Source: a virus. Taken from it: a DNA stretch of 51,152 bases. The translations under genes and the position numbers were made by a program. The stretch is taken from positions 1-51,152 of the IMG/VR virus record IMGVR_UViG_3300021373_000228, one strand, 5' to 3'. The notes beneath the pieces are model-generated. The model saw only the letters and a list, made by a program, of their open reading frames with translations, had not been told where the DNA came from and made no database searches. This document shows, piece by piece, positions 34,314 through 43,171 of the stretch. Position 1 is the first letter of the stretch; each line of letters starts with the position of its first letter.

Positions 34314-37300
34314 ATGTCTTATACATACTACACAGAAGAGAGTATGAAGGATAAGAAGCTGTCAGATTTAGAGAACAACAAAGAGTTCCTTACTGATGCT
34401 ATTACCTTCCTTCGTAGTACTCGTAAAGGGTACACGGACGATGACATTCGTGCTGCAGGTAAAGAGCAAATCGTTTACGATATCCTAGAACATTTCCGCG
34501 TACAGAGTACAAATGAAATGACTATGGCTAAAGATTACTACTATCTTGAATCGCCAGAAACATCAGATAAAGATAAGCAAGCTTTTGGGCGCTTGATGTA
34601 TGCATTTGATCGCGCCAAGGGAGAGGGTATGCTTGATGGTGGGGGCGCTAAGATACGTGACTATGCAGAGGGTATTATTACAGCCCCTACAACGTATCTT
34701 ACAGCGCTGTCTGTTCCTTTCACTGGGGGTGCGGGTGCTGCTGCTGCACAGGGTACTAGAGCAGCCTCTTTGATGGCTTTACGTGGATTGGCTAAAAAGC
34801 AACTAGGTAAAGCTGCAGTAGTTGGTGCTATTGATGGCGCTGTTGCTGGTGGAACAGCTTATGGTATTGAGAAACTAAAAGAGGAAGCTGGTAAAGAGAT
34901 TGGCGAAGATTATGATGTTAATCTAGTCAATGTTGGTGCTTCTGCTGTATTAGGTGGCACAGTTTCTAGTGGTGCTTATTTAATAGGCAATCAGTTCCAG
35001 AATAGAGCAGCCAAGAGATTAGCAAGTACTATCGCTACGGGTAGGGAAACTAGAGCAGCAGAGATTGCTGCAGCCCAAGAAATGGCTAACAATACACTGC
35101 TACAAGCATCAACTAAAGACAGCGAACTTCTAAGCTATACAACAAGTAAGATACTACGCTCTATTGATCCTAAGCTTGTACGTGAGGGTGTAGATGTTAA
35201 AGAAACTATACTTAGTGAAAATCTACCAGATGGTTTAATTGGTGGTTTTGACAGAGGCACAATCAAGCGTCTAAGCGCTGCATCATTTGAGCTAGCTAAA
35301 GAGCTAGGTGTTAAGCCTGAGAAAGGCCAACGCATCACAGAGTTTCTAGCCCAGCGCATGGAAGCGGGTGATGGCGTAGCTATGTTTGATGAAATAGCTA
35401 AGAAGTATGGCCTATCCAAGCGGCAGCTAAGCGCAGCATATGCAGCAGAAGTATCAGAGGCTGCTCGTACTCTTGCCGCACAGCGTAACCTTGTAAGCCG
35501 TGGCGGTGTTAAGGTTAAGCCTATTGATGTTAAAGAGTTCAGACGTAAGCTAGACATGCTGTATGATGAAGGTATGTCATCTATCTCAGGGCGTGAGGCT
35601 ACAGAGCTAACACAAGCACAGCTAGACGCTATGACAGGTGTATCAGGTAAAATCTGGCGTGGTTTTAAAGAGGTTGAAAACCTTCGTCGTGCGTTTATGA
35701 CATCACAGCCTGCAACCACAATGCGTAACAATATCTTTGGTGTAGCCATGACAGGTATTGATATGGTTGACAACATCTATGCTGCTGCTATTCGTGGTGT
35801 GAGGGGTGAACGTGCTGCTGCAGCTTCTACGTTTAGAAATAGTGCAAACACATTAACATACCTTACGTATGACAACTACGTGTCTGAAGCATTAACAACA
35901 ATGCTTGCACAGGAAGCACCAGAAAAGATGGCGCGTGTATTCCTTGATGCAGCACAAGCAGAGTCAAACGTTGTTAAGAATACAGGTTTATCTAAGGTAG
36001 GTAACGCAGTTAATGTGCTGAACACAATGTCTGACCACGTGTTTAAACGTGCTGTTATTACAGCTTCTATTGATCGCCAGTTAGGGCAGCTAGGCAATAA
36101 GAAGATTGGCACATCTGTAATGGAGATGCTAGAGAAAGGTACACTATCTCTGCTCCCAGAGGATGTACTAGACAAGGCTATGAACGAAAGCTTTGCGTTC
36201 ACCTTTCAACGCCGCTTTGGTGGTAAGGGTGCCAGTGAGACTAATAAGTTTGTAGGTAAGACAGTTAAGTTTATCCATGATTCAGGATTGACTGTGGCTA
36301 TCCCATTCCCTCGTTATATTGCATCACAGGCTAAGTTCATCAGTGACTACACTGGTTTAACCATTGCACGGCGTGGTTTTAAGAATGCCATGACAGAGGA
36401 CTACGCCCGTTTCATGACAGGCGCTACAATGTTTGCTGGTGCGTATAGCATTCAGAAAGATAACATTGAACAGGGCCGTGAATGGTTTGAGGCTGAAGGT
36501 AGAGATGGGCAAATCTACAATGCACAAGCTGCGCTGGGTCCAGCAGCCGCAACGCATTGGACAGCTAACATGGTAGCTCGTGTTATGAACGGCGAAGAGA
36601 TCAAAGACCCGTCAATGCTGCTACGTGAGTTTGTTAAGATCGCAGGTGGTACAGAGTTTAGACCTAATGCAGGTATAGCTGATAAGATGTTCCAAGCTGT
36701 AGAAGCAGGAGATATTACCCCAGCGCTTGATACTTTCTTTGACTACTTTGCTTCATACACATACCCTGCAGCAGTTGTGAAAGATTTTTATGGTCAGTTT
36801 GATCCACGTTCATCTTATCTACCAGAGACACGTGATCCTACAGCAACATCATACTACGTAGAGATTCCTATCTTTGAGAAAGGTTTCAACCTACGCATGG
36901 CTAGCTTCCAGCGTATGTTTAGACAGCTACCTGATTTTAACTTTGGTGATATGGATTTGCCAGAGGGGATCACTGAAGAGCAAGCCCGTTCTATGTTTAA
37001 GTATGCAGGACTAGGCGCTCGTACACAATATCAGACTATGATTGATCCTACTAAGGGTGACACAGGTTACGACATGATTAGGTTTGACATCTTTAGTGAT
37101 GGGCCTATTCGTGTGCAGAACCCTCTGGTCAAGCAGGTCACTGGTTTTGTGGGTACACAGCCTAAGAATGAACTACAGCGTGAAATGTCACGGCTACAGA
37201 TTGATCCATTTAAACTGTATAACCCATACAGAGAGAAGAACCCAGCGCTTGAAGTTCTAGTACAATCATCATTACAAGGTGCGTTGGCTGCAGAGATTAA

Positions 37301-37700
37301 TACTCAACTTCTAAACACAAATGAATACAAAGCAGCAGACAGCAAGACGCAAAAGATCGCGGTTCAGAACTTTGTTAAAAATAAGATTAGCGATATGCGT
37401 ACTGCAGCTAAAGAGCATCTAGTCTCTATGGCTGGTAAGAGTCCTGATTTTGATGCCTATGTTCGTGGTGAAGTACAGGCACAATCTCGTCAAGAGCGTA
37501 GCATGGCTAACCTTTACTGGGAGTCTGTCAGGGGTGAGTTTGGTTATGACGATATGAGTTATAACAAAGCTGTGGGTAGTATCTATGATGATCCAGAGCT
37601 TGATGATTTAGAGAAACAGGCTCGACATACTACAATGGCCCTCATATATCTTAATGGGGGAAAGCAAACAAATAAACTCTTTAAGGGTATAGGTAAATAA
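34314..37700 (+). CDS. Large internal (ejection) virion protein
   Basis: 1128 residues, last gene of the plus-strand operon. Residues 105-210 have Gly/Ala-rich hydrophobic stretches (TGGAGAAAAQGTRAASLMAL, IDGAVAGGTAYG, GASAVLGGTVSSGAYLIG) that could insert in membranes. The rest is helical with many Ala, Arg and Gln, ending without a domain match. This is the layout of T7 gp16-type ejection proteins, but no lytic transglycosylase motif is visible. The terminator follows four bases after the stop. Confidence 0.65.
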   Translation: MSYTYYTEESMKDKKLSDLENNKEFLTDAITFLRSTRKGYTDDDIRAAGKEQIVYDILEHFRVQSTNEMTMAKDYYYLESPETSDKDKQAFGRLMYAFDRAKGEGMLDGGGAKIRDYAEGIITAPTTYLTALSVPFTGGAGAAAAQGTRAASLMALRGLAKKQLGKAAVVGAIDGAVAGGTAYGIEKLKEEAGKEIGEDYDVNLVNVGASAVLGGTVSSGAYLIGNQFQNRAAKRLASTIATGRETRAAEIAAAQEMANNTLLQASTKDSELLSYTTSKILRSIDPKLVREGVDVKETILSENLPDGLIGGFDRGTIKRLSAASFELAKELGVKPEKGQRITEFLAQRMEAGDGVAMFDEIAKKYGLSKRQLSAAYAAEVSEAARTLAAQRNLVSRGGVKVKPIDVKEFRRKLDMLYDEGMSSISGREATELTQAQLDAMTGVSGKIWRGFKEVENLRRAFMTSQPATTMRNNIFGVAMTGIDMVDNIYAAAIRGVRGERAAAASTFRNSANTLTYLTYDNYVSEALTTMLAQEAPEKMARVFLDAAQAESNVVKNTGLSKVGNAVNVLNTMSDHVFKRAVITASIDRQLGQLGNKKIGTSVMEMLEKGTLSLLPEDVLDKAMNESFAFTFQRRFGGKGASETNKFVGKTVKFIHDSGLTVAIPFPRYIASQAKFISDYTGLTIARRGFKNAMTEDYARFMTGATMFAGAYSIQKDNIEQGREWFEAEGRDGQIYNAQAALGPAAATHWTANMVARVMNGEEIKDPSMLLREFVKIAGGTEFRPNAGIADKMFQAVEAGDITPALDTFFDYFASYTYPAAVVKDFYGQFDPRSSYLPETRDPTATSYYVEIPIFEKGFNLRMASFQRMFRQLPDFNFGDMDLPEGITEEQARSMFKYAGLGARTQYQTMIDPTKGDTGYDMIRFDIFSDGPIRVQNPLVKQVTGFVGTQPKNELQREMSRLQIDPFKLYNPYREKNPALEVLVQSSLQGALAAEINTQLLNTNEYKAADSKTQKIAVQNFVKNKISDMRTAAKEHLVSMAGKSPDFDAYVRGEVQAQSRQERSMANLYWESVRGEFGYDDMSYNKAVGSIYDDPELDDLEKQARHTTMALIYLNGGKQTNKLFKGIGK

Positions 37701-37701
37701 A

Positions 37702-37723
37702 AGAGGGGCCAAACGGCCCCTTT
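37702..37723. terminator. Bidirectional terminator between convergent operons
   Basis: GGGGCC (37705-37710) pairs with GGCCCC (37715-37720) around an AAAC loop; A/T pairs extend the stem. It is flanked by AAAAGA and CTTTATTTTA, so either strand gives a stem followed by a U-rich run. The plus operon ends at 37700 and the minus operon at 37722. Confidence 0.9.
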
Positions 37724-37925
37724 ATTTTATTCCATGCATGTCTGCTGTATGTTTTGTCCATAGTACTGCTTCTGTGAACTTAAGCAGGGCTTCCTCTTTC
37801 TCTTGACTCTCCCAAAGATTATCACTGATAAGCTGTTTAATTTCTTTAATCTGATTTTCTAGTGTGTTAATAAAGATTTTCTTTTTAGCATCAGTGAAGG
37901 CTTTAGCTTCGTCTTCTATTTTCAT
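37722..37925 (-). CDS. Small helical protein, possibly Acb2-like
   Basis: 67 residues, predicted two-helix hairpin: helix one about 3-36 (rich in Lys/Glu/Ile), helix two about 43-62 with EKEEALLKFTEAVLWTKH. That second helix resembles the E/R-x-x-AL-x-K-x-x-EA-(V/M)-x-W signature of the Acb2/Vs.4-like hairpin proteins that sequester cyclic nucleotides and block CBASS. The match is from memory and short, and the protein is shorter than T4 Vs.4. It begins by ATGA overlap with PhoH and is the last gene of the replication operon. Confidence 0.4.
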   Translation of the reverse strand: MKIEDEAKAFTDAKKKIFINTLENQIKEIKQLISDNLWESQEKEEALLKFTEAVLWTKHTADMHGIK

Positions 37926-38638
37926 AAACCTTCTTTCATAAATACCTTAACCCATTCAGCACAGATATCACTGCGTACAATGTCATCCACACCAAACTCA
38001 ATAATAGGGATAGGCAACATGTGCTTCTTTGCTAGATGAATGATCTTTGATAGACCATCTGCTTCTTTCAAATCTGACTGTTGAATATCACCATTGAGTA
38101 CAATTGTACTACCTTCACCTACACGGGTCAACAACATCTTAAGCTCATGTGTCGTGATGTTCTGTGTTTCGTCTACAATTATAAAGGCATTATCAAAGCT
38201 GCGCCCACGCATAAGAGCAATAGGTGCCATTTCAATGTTACCATTCTTTATTCCTGTATCTACGGTACCTTTACCTAAGTGTTTCTGCAGTACATCAAGT
38301 ACTGGTAATGCCCAAGGGTATGTCTTTTCTTCAAGGCTACCAGGTAGGAATCCTAGGTCTTTACCAACAGCCACATGAGGGCGTGTTATAATGATCCTAT
38401 CTATTTCCTTTAGCGTGTATAGGTCTGCTGCATAGGTAGCGGTAACATATGTTTTACCTGTGCCAGCACACCCAAGTACGATGACCTGAGTGTTCTCGCG
38501 CATTGCATCCCATAAAGCCTTTTGATTATCAGTACGAGCAACAAAACCTGATGTCTGCTTATTAGCAGCACCTTTGTAGTTTGTTTTGCGTCTACTCCTC
38601 ACGGGCTTCTTTGGGAAATCTGTAATGTTATCATCCAT
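37922..38638 (-). CDS. phoH: PhoH-like ATPase
   Basis: 238 residues. Walker A GCAGTGKT (56-63), Walker B AFIIVDETQN (about 149-158) and the PhoH-specific stretches TRPHVAVGKDLGFLPGSLEE and LNGDIQQSDLKEADGL. PhoH proteins are RNA/ATP-dependent helicase-like enzymes carried by many marine phages; their function in infection is not settled. It overlaps the GIY-YIG gene by eight bases and shares ATGA with the next gene. Confidence 0.93.
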   Translation of the reverse strand: MDDNITDFPKKPVRSRRKTNYKGAANKQTSGFVARTDNQKALWDAMRENTQVIVLGCAGTGKTYVTATYAADLYTLKEIDRIIITRPHVAVGKDLGFLPGSLEEKTYPWALPVLDVLQKHLGKGTVDTGIKNGNIEMAPIALMRGRSFDNAFIIVDETQNITTHELKMLLTRVGEGSTIVLNGDIQQSDLKEADGLSKIIHLAKKHMLPIPIIEFGVDDIVRSDICAEWVKVFMKEGL

Positions 38639-39143
38639 TGATTGCTTCTTTGGCTAGGTCTACTGACATTTTAAACCATTCACCACCACTATGTTGCTCA
38701 CAAAGTTTCTTTGCTAGTTTATGTGCAGCCTTTTCAGCTTTACGCCTGTTACTTACAGGTAAGGTATAGACCATTTCATAGTCAGCAAAAGGTGAGCCAG
38801 TTTGAAAGCTACCTAAACGTTTGTTTGGCTGTACTGTCATACCAATTTTTACCCAACCTGGATATGCATTTTCATTGACAACTATGTAGATGTAACCTTC
38901 TTCCTGCTGTTCTAATTTAGTTTCAGCTAATAGTAGGTCTTTTGTTTTAAACCGTCCCGGCCCTAACAACTCATAGATGTAGCTGTATTTAGGAATGTAA
39001 TTACCATCTAGATATAAGCGTGTTTTATTAGTTTTTTCATCACTTTTTTGACCACAGGATTTACATTTAAATGTTTTATTTTTCCAGCTTTTATGCCAGT
39101 TGTTATCGTTTAGTTCTACGCTACATTTCTTACATGTATGCAT
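38631..39143 (-). CDS. GIY-YIG (T5orf172-like) protein with zinc ribbon
   Basis: 170 residues from ATG 39143, preceded by AAAGGAG; a longer reading from 39191 has no such signal. The N-terminus has a CxxC...CxxC ribbon (Cys4, Cys7, Cys27, Cys30). The C-terminal part is a T5orf172-type GIY-YIG domain: GYIYIVVN (83-90), GWVKIGMT and RLGSFQTGSP. These are DNA-cutting or -binding modules, often linked to homing or to host defence. Overlaps PhoH by eight bases. Confidence 0.75.
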   Translation of the reverse strand: MHTCKKCSVELNDNNWHKSWKNKTFKCKSCGQKSDEKTNKTRLYLDGNYIPKYSYIYELLGPGRFKTKDLLLAETKLEQQEEGYIYIVVNENAYPGWVKIGMTVQPNKRLGSFQTGSPFADYEMVYTLPVSNRRKAEKAAHKLAKKLCEQHSGGEWFKMSVDLAKEAING

Positions 39144-39144
39144 A

Positions 39145-39336
39145 TTAAACTCCTTTCGGCACCTCACTGCAGTAAGTGATTGCCCATGCATCTTCAGTTG
39201 GGGCGGTAGCCATAAGGTTTTCGTCCAACAATTCTTTAGCCATCATGCATATTTCATAATCTGGAAATAGCATAGGGGCAGGATCAATTTTATAGAACTG
39301 TTGTCCCATAAACAATATGGCTACCAAAACATACAT
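39145..39336 (-). CDS. Small hypothetical protein with hydrophobic N-terminus
   Basis: 63 residues beginning MYVLVAILFMGQQF, a short hydrophobic stretch that could be a signal or anchor, followed by a soluble part with two cysteines (YEICMMAKELL and ITYCSE). The start shares TAATG with the 46-residue gene upstream. No family is recognised. A similar arrangement of small exported-looking genes beside glutaredoxin is seen in related phages as I recall, unproven. Confidence 0.55.
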   Translation of the reverse strand: MYVLVAILFMGQQFYKIDPAPMLFPDYEICMMAKELLDENLMATAPTEDAWAITYCSEVPKGV

Positions 39337-39476
39337 TAGTTAGTGCCAACGATATGTTCTTGATACAATTCTGTACCTGTTTCATAAGCGTATGTACCTG
39401 CTGGTACTGCTACTTCTTTAATAACACCAACAGCAATAAATGCTGTTACAATTGATGCGAATGCTGTTGCGAACAT
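39336..39476 (-). CDS. 46-residue hydrophobic small protein
   Basis: MFATAFASIVTAFIAVGVIK followed by a short polar tail ending IVGTN. AGAAGGAGA lies directly before the ATG. The N-terminal half is one hydrophobic stretch (residues 2-19) able to span or sit on a membrane. It starts one base after the glutaredoxin stop and its own stop overlaps the next ATG (TAATG), so it is clearly part of the operon. Confidence 0.7.
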   Translation of the reverse strand: MFATAFASIVTAFIAVGVIKEVAVPAGTYAYETGTELYQEHIVGTN

Positions 39477-39477
39477 A

Positions 39478-39705
39478 TTAATCTCCTTCTAGGTATTTCT
39501 GCAACTCTGTATAACCACCTATGTGATTACCCTTTGAATCCCATACTTGGGGTACCGTCTTTATATCAGCCTTTTTGAAAAGGTCAAGTACCCATCGGGA
39601 CGACTCTAATGAGTAACAAGTATATGCTACCCCATTCTTTTTGAGTAACTCTGTCGCCAATGTACAGTAGCTACAATCATTTCGTGATACGACTACGTAG
39701 GTCAT
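39478..39705 (-). CDS. Glutaredoxin
   Basis: 75 residues with the thioredoxin-fold redox site CSYC (11-14) and a cis-proline loop KTVPQVW, followed by GGYTEL. It is shorter than most glutaredoxins but complete in motif. The most likely electron donor for the class II ribonucleotide reductase encoded two genes upstream in the same operon. It overlaps the DUF1289 gene by 29 bases. Confidence 0.88.
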   Translation of the reverse strand: MTYVVVSRNDCSYCTLATELLKKNGVAYTCYSLESSRWVLDLFKKADIKTVPQVWDSKGNHIGGYTELQKYLEGD

Positions 39706-39886
39706 CTTTTCTCCACATTAGTTCATATAGTAGTTTCTTTTGTTCATACTCAGACATGATCATCCAATCGCGTATCTCGTCTGTAGTGCGTAGGCACCCC
39801 ACGCAGTATTCACCTTCTATTCGGCAAACCTTTACGCAGGGTGACGGTACCTTACCTAGGCTGCGGTTAGGTCTACGATTTCGCAT
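39677..39886 (-). CDS. DUF1289 family protein
   Basis: 69 residues with the DUF1289 cysteine signature: SPCVKVCRIEGEYCVGCLRT (Cys17, Cys21, Cys28, Cys31), then DEIRDWMIMSEYE. The four cysteines probably bind a metal or Fe-S cluster. The family is common in Proteobacteria and unknown in function. It overlaps the RNR gene by 31 bases and the glutaredoxin gene by 29, an arrangement that suggests a tie to the reductase. Confidence 0.85.
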   Translation of the reverse strand: MRNRRPNRSLGKVPSPCVKVCRIEGEYCVGCLRTTDEIRDWMIMSEYEQKKLLYELMWRKDDLRSRITK

Positions 39887-41763
39887 GAGTCACCTGAACA
39901 AGCTAGAGTCTGCATAGCTGCAGTGTTATCTTCTTGCTCATACTCTGATAGCTTAGTCCAATCAATACGCTCTGGCATCTGTGCTAGTAGCTCTTCATAC
40001 TGTTCCTTTGTGCAATCCTGATAAGGCGCTTGCTGATAAGTATGATCAGAGTGTGGTAGGAATGATACGCCTGACATCTCATCAAAGTGTTCGTATACAA
40101 ACGCACCTACAGCTAGCCATTCAGAATCCCGTACTGAGATAGTCACCGATGGTTTATGCTCACACCAGTGTCGTTGATACGTAAGCCATGTTTCTAGCTG
40201 TTCAATAGCTGTCATATCATTACGTGTAACTGCACCTGCAGGGGCTTTCTGTGGGAAGCTAAACACTGTAGTACTATCAGGCTTAAACACACAAGGTTCA
40301 TTAGGGATACCATTATCAATCATGAACTGTGTTAGTGGGTCTTTGTTATCGCCACGTACAGTACGTATGTAATAGGGGCTATGGCGAGAGTGTATACCAC
40401 TGGCGCTATCCACCAACTGCGAGACAGTGCCTGATGGCTTGACGCAGGTAATAGCAGCGCTATGAGGGATACCAAGACGATCAGCCCACTCAGCGTTAGT
40501 GGCGACAGCAATATTTCGTAAATGCTCAAGAGTCTTCTCCAATCCTTTGTTCGCAGATGTCATAAGAGGGTTGTCCATGATACCTGTTAGGCTCACACCT
40601 AGTAGGCGCTCCTCTTCTGTGTTACGCTGCCAATCCTTAGATAGGTATGGAAACTTAGTGTAGCTAGATTGAATTGTACCCAAGATCGTAGCAAACTTTA
40701 CTTTACGTTCAATATCATCAATATTGTCTGTGGCGCGGATAACGCACTCAGTAAGGTTGCAAAACTGCGCTGATCTGAGGATGATCTCACTGCATGGATT
40801 AGTACCAAATTCCCAATTACTATCCCTTCGGTTATATTTAGCAGCCTGTTTCTGTGATGCTTCACGGTTGAACACACCACGCTCACCTGATTTAGACTCC
40901 ACAAGGGCTGTCCATTCACGCATAAACGTTTCAATATCTGGTTTCTCTGAGTAGGCTACAGAGTTATTAGCTAGCGCACGGTGCGCTGCTGTCTCCCACC
41001 ATTGCCCTGATTTAGCATGGCGCATACGATCATCACTTAGGTTAGACAAAGAGATCATAGCAGAACGGCGTACCCCACCGACTACCACGATTTGTCCTAT
41101 AAAACACATTAGATCGTGACATTCCATGCTAGTAAGCTTACGGCCTTGTGCGCCTTTGAATGTAGTGACAGCAAAGTTAAACAGTTCAACTAGAGGCGCT
41201 GGGCCTGAAGCGCGTCCACCAAATGTTTTTAGTCGCGCACCTGCAGGGCGTACCTTTGATACATCCCACTTGGGAATCTCACCTGTCCATAGTAGTGCCA
41301 ATAGTTGACGGAACGCTTTCGCCCAACCTTCTTTGCTGTCTTTGACTACAATAGTTGTTTCACTGTCAAATAACTTCTCTGGTACCTCTGGTAGCTTACT
41401 GATGTACTGGCGCTCTACAGAGAACCCTACACCTGTACCACACAATAGGATAAACATAGCTTCGTCAAAACGTGTAGGCTTGTCTACAGCTACATAAGAA
41501 CAGTTATACATACATGTGTTATCACGTGCTGCTGCTGCCCCTGCTGTCATCATAGAGCGCATAGAGGGCATAATCTCTAGATTAAGGATAGCCTCTTCAA
41601 TCTGAGTGATATAGCTGTCATCACCTGCAATAGGACGCACAATGTTTTCCATATAGCGTGATACTGTTTCATCCCAATTCTCACGGCCTTTACCATCAAA
41701 GTATTTAGCATAACGTGATTTGTGGATGAATGATTGATAGTCGGTTGGTAAGTAATTATTCAT
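39856..41763 (-). CDS. Ribonucleotide reductase, class II (B12-dependent)
   Basis: 635 residues from ATG 41763, behind a GAGGAG site; a longer reading upstream would only overlap the oxygenase gene. Active-site signature GTNPCSEIILR with the catalytic cysteine, the substrate pocket CVKPSGTVSQLV, GGVRRSAMISLS, and a C-terminal Cys pair (LACSGDSC) that relays electrons from glutaredoxin or thioredoxin. The sequence is monomeric, adenosylcobalamin-type (RTPR/NrdJm-like), slightly shorter than bacterial forms. Converts ribonucleotides to deoxyribonucleotides for phage DNA. Confidence 0.93.
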   Translation of the reverse strand: MNNYLPTDYQSFIHKSRYAKYFDGKGRENWDETVSRYMENIVRPIAGDDSYITQIEEAILNLEIMPSMRSMMTAGAAAARDNTCMYNCSYVAVDKPTRFDEAMFILLCGTGVGFSVERQYISKLPEVPEKLFDSETTIVVKDSKEGWAKAFRQLLALLWTGEIPKWDVSKVRPAGARLKTFGGRASGPAPLVELFNFAVTTFKGAQGRKLTSMECHDLMCFIGQIVVVGGVRRSAMISLSNLSDDRMRHAKSGQWWETAAHRALANNSVAYSEKPDIETFMREWTALVESKSGERGVFNREASQKQAAKYNRRDSNWEFGTNPCSEIILRSAQFCNLTECVIRATDNIDDIERKVKFATILGTIQSSYTKFPYLSKDWQRNTEEERLLGVSLTGIMDNPLMTSANKGLEKTLEHLRNIAVATNAEWADRLGIPHSAAITCVKPSGTVSQLVDSASGIHSRHSPYYIRTVRGDNKDPLTQFMIDNGIPNEPCVFKPDSTTVFSFPQKAPAGAVTRNDMTAIEQLETWLTYQRHWCEHKPSVTISVRDSEWLAVGAFVYEHFDEMSGVSFLPHSDHTYQQAPYQDCTKEQYEELLAQMPERIDWTKLSEYEQEDNTAAMQTLACSGDSCEIVDLTAA

Positions 41764-41773
41764 GTCTATCTCC

Positions 41774-42376
41774 TCATTGATAGTTTGGAAAATTATAAAA
41801 GTTTGATATGCAGTAACGTCCTCTATTAGGTACATCTGCTGTATATTTTACAGGTGTTACTTCATGAGCTAGCTTCATAGACATAGCTAATGCTCTATTA
41901 TGCTTGCACTCAATCGTTACATCATTATCAAGTATAATATCCCCACCTTCAAAACCTTTAGGTTGCTTGAAAGCCCAAAATAACATAGTCATAATGCTAA
42001 CGTCTGTATGCTGTCCGTAGTTATCTTTGTCTTCATAATATAGTATCTGAATAGACTCTGTAAGTTCTCCACCGTTTAAAGCATCAAAAGCCCAGTGTTG
42101 CGCAGAAAGTGGACCCATCATTTCAGGGGTCATATACTTTCTAGTATTCTTATATATGTTAGAAGCCTGAGAGTCTTTGAACACTTCATTTAAGAATATT
42201 GCATTAGTATGTTTCTTTTCTGTACCACCTGTATTTTCTCTACGCATCAGAGGTTTAATGTTAAGATCAATTTCTAACATCATGCGAGACAATGCATCAT
42301 CCGTAAATACATTATCGAATACCATGTAGGGTCTACCTGATTTGGTAAAACCAGGTGTCATAATCATATCACTCAA
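41774..42376 (-). CDS. 2-oxoglutarate/Fe(II)-dependent oxygenase
   Basis: 200 residues with the facial triad: His123 and Asp125 in GQHTDVS, His171 in LAHEV, plus the 2-oxoglutarate arginine Arg187 in GRYCISNF. It looks like a prolyl-4-hydroxylase-type fold. The start is most likely TTG at 42376, overlapping the MazG stop as TTGA with GGAGA eight bases upstream; ATGs at 42367 and 42361 are further from that site. Inside a nucleotide operon, it may hydroxylate a nucleobase, protein or small substrate; no evidence decides. Confidence 0.8.
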   Translation of the reverse strand: MSDMIMTPGFTKSGRPYMVFDNVFTDDALSRMMLEIDLNIKPLMRRENTGGTEKKHTNAIFLNEVFKDSQASNIYKNTRKYMTPEMMGPLSAQHWAFDALNGGELTESIQILYYEDKDNYGQHTDVSIMTMLFWAFKQPKGFEGGDIILDNDVTIECKHNRALAMSMKLAHEVTPVKYTADVPNRGRYCISNFYNFPNYQ

Positions 42377-42720
42377 CGCTTATCTCCTGATCCTGCAATT
42401 TTACCACGGCGTTTACGGTCATCTAGCTTTTGAAGGTTATTATTTGCTAGGTCTGCCATGTTTACGTTTAGGTCACGACATAGGGCAGCAATGTACCATA
42501 AGCAATCACCTACCTCATCTGCAATAGCCTCACGGTTAAACGTTCCATCACGTAAGATTTTCTTTACCTTGTTAGCTACCTCACCTGCTTCTGCAGCTAA
42601 GCCCAGCGCTGGGTAGATTACTGCATGTTCTGCTTTATAGATAGCAGTATTTGCAGCCTTATTTTGATATTCATTCATTTCCATATTAATATAATCTTCT
42701 TGGTAGTGCAGTATATCCAT
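42373..42720 (-). CDS. mazG: MazG-like nucleotide pyrophosphohydrolase
   Basis: 115 residues. The conserved ExxE...ExxD pattern is intact: Glu44 and Glu47 in AAEAGEVA, Glu69 and Asp72 in DEVGDCLW. The C-terminus ends KLDDRKRRGKIAGSGDKR, typical of phage MazG. It removes pyrophosphate from nucleoside triphosphates and may clean the pool or lower ppGpp, as proposed for cyanophage MazG. An RBS GAGAGGG precedes the ATG. It abuts the 55-residue gene upstream by two bases. Confidence 0.88.
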   Translation of the reverse strand: MDILHYQEDYINMEMNEYQNKAANTAIYKAEHAVIYPALGLAAEAGEVANKVKKILRDGTFNREAIADEVGDCLWYIAALCRDLNVNMADLANNNLQKLDDRKRRGKIAGSGDKR

Positions 42721-42722
42721 AC

Positions 42723-42890
42723 CTATGCCCTCTCTTTCACAGTTAGGTTGTCTATCTTTACATCATCAACATCATACATCACATTAGTGATTAGATCATG
42801 TACATCTTCTTCATGATTATCGTCAAACGAAGACAGTATATTATTATCCTCGTCCATCTCTACAACAAACGTGACGCTGAACTTTTTCAT
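42723..42890 (-). CDS. 55-residue acidic small protein
   Basis: MKKFSVTFVVEMDEDNNILS, followed by an acidic stretch and a basic end (TVKERA). Its ATG overlaps the upstream DUF3310 stop by ATGA, and its TAG is two bases from the MazG start. No domain is recognised; a small beta/alpha fold is possible. Translational coupling and codon use show it is real despite its size. Confidence 0.65.
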   Translation of the reverse strand: MKKFSVTFVVEMDEDNNILSSFDDNHEEDVHDLITNVMYDVDDVKIDNLTVKERA

Positions 42891-43171
42891 TTATGGTTCT
42901 CCACGTATCGCTTACGCAAACGGTTAAGATACCAGATAGCCTTATCAATATCTTCAAGACCATTCTTATATTCATGCCGCCACAAATACTTTAGTACGTT
43001 TGCTGCATGTGGTGCTGTTGTACCTGACATATTTTCTGTCATTGCCTCAATAGCATCAATACACTCTATCCCTGCCTGATTGTAGTGAACAGGTTTATTT
43101 ACTGGGTCTACTTCCATTTCATGTGACGTAGATGATGCAGTAATTGTAGTTAATGTAGGTTCGATTCTCAT
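42887..43171 (-). CDS. DUF3310 protein
   Basis: 94 residues from ATG 43171, chosen because AAAGGGAAG precedes it and it overlaps the upstream stop as ATGA; an ATG at 43195 lies inside the previous gene. Signature residues: VNKPVHYNQAGIECIDAIEA, then NVLKYLWRHEYKNGLEDIDK and AIWYLNRL. DUF3310 is a frequent phage family, sometimes labelled a putative nucleotide kinase, with no proven activity. Confidence 0.85.
   Translation of the reverse strand: MRIEPTLTTITASSTSHEMEVDPVNKPVHYNQAGIECIDAIEAMTENMSGTTAPHAANVLKYLWRHEYKNGLEDIDKAIWYLNRLRKRYVENHK

Noticed and set aside
35135-35776. 213-residue antisense ORF in the large ejection-protein gene
   Set aside because: Mirrors codon bias of the plus-strand gene; Ser/Ala/Arg-rich with no start signal or domain.
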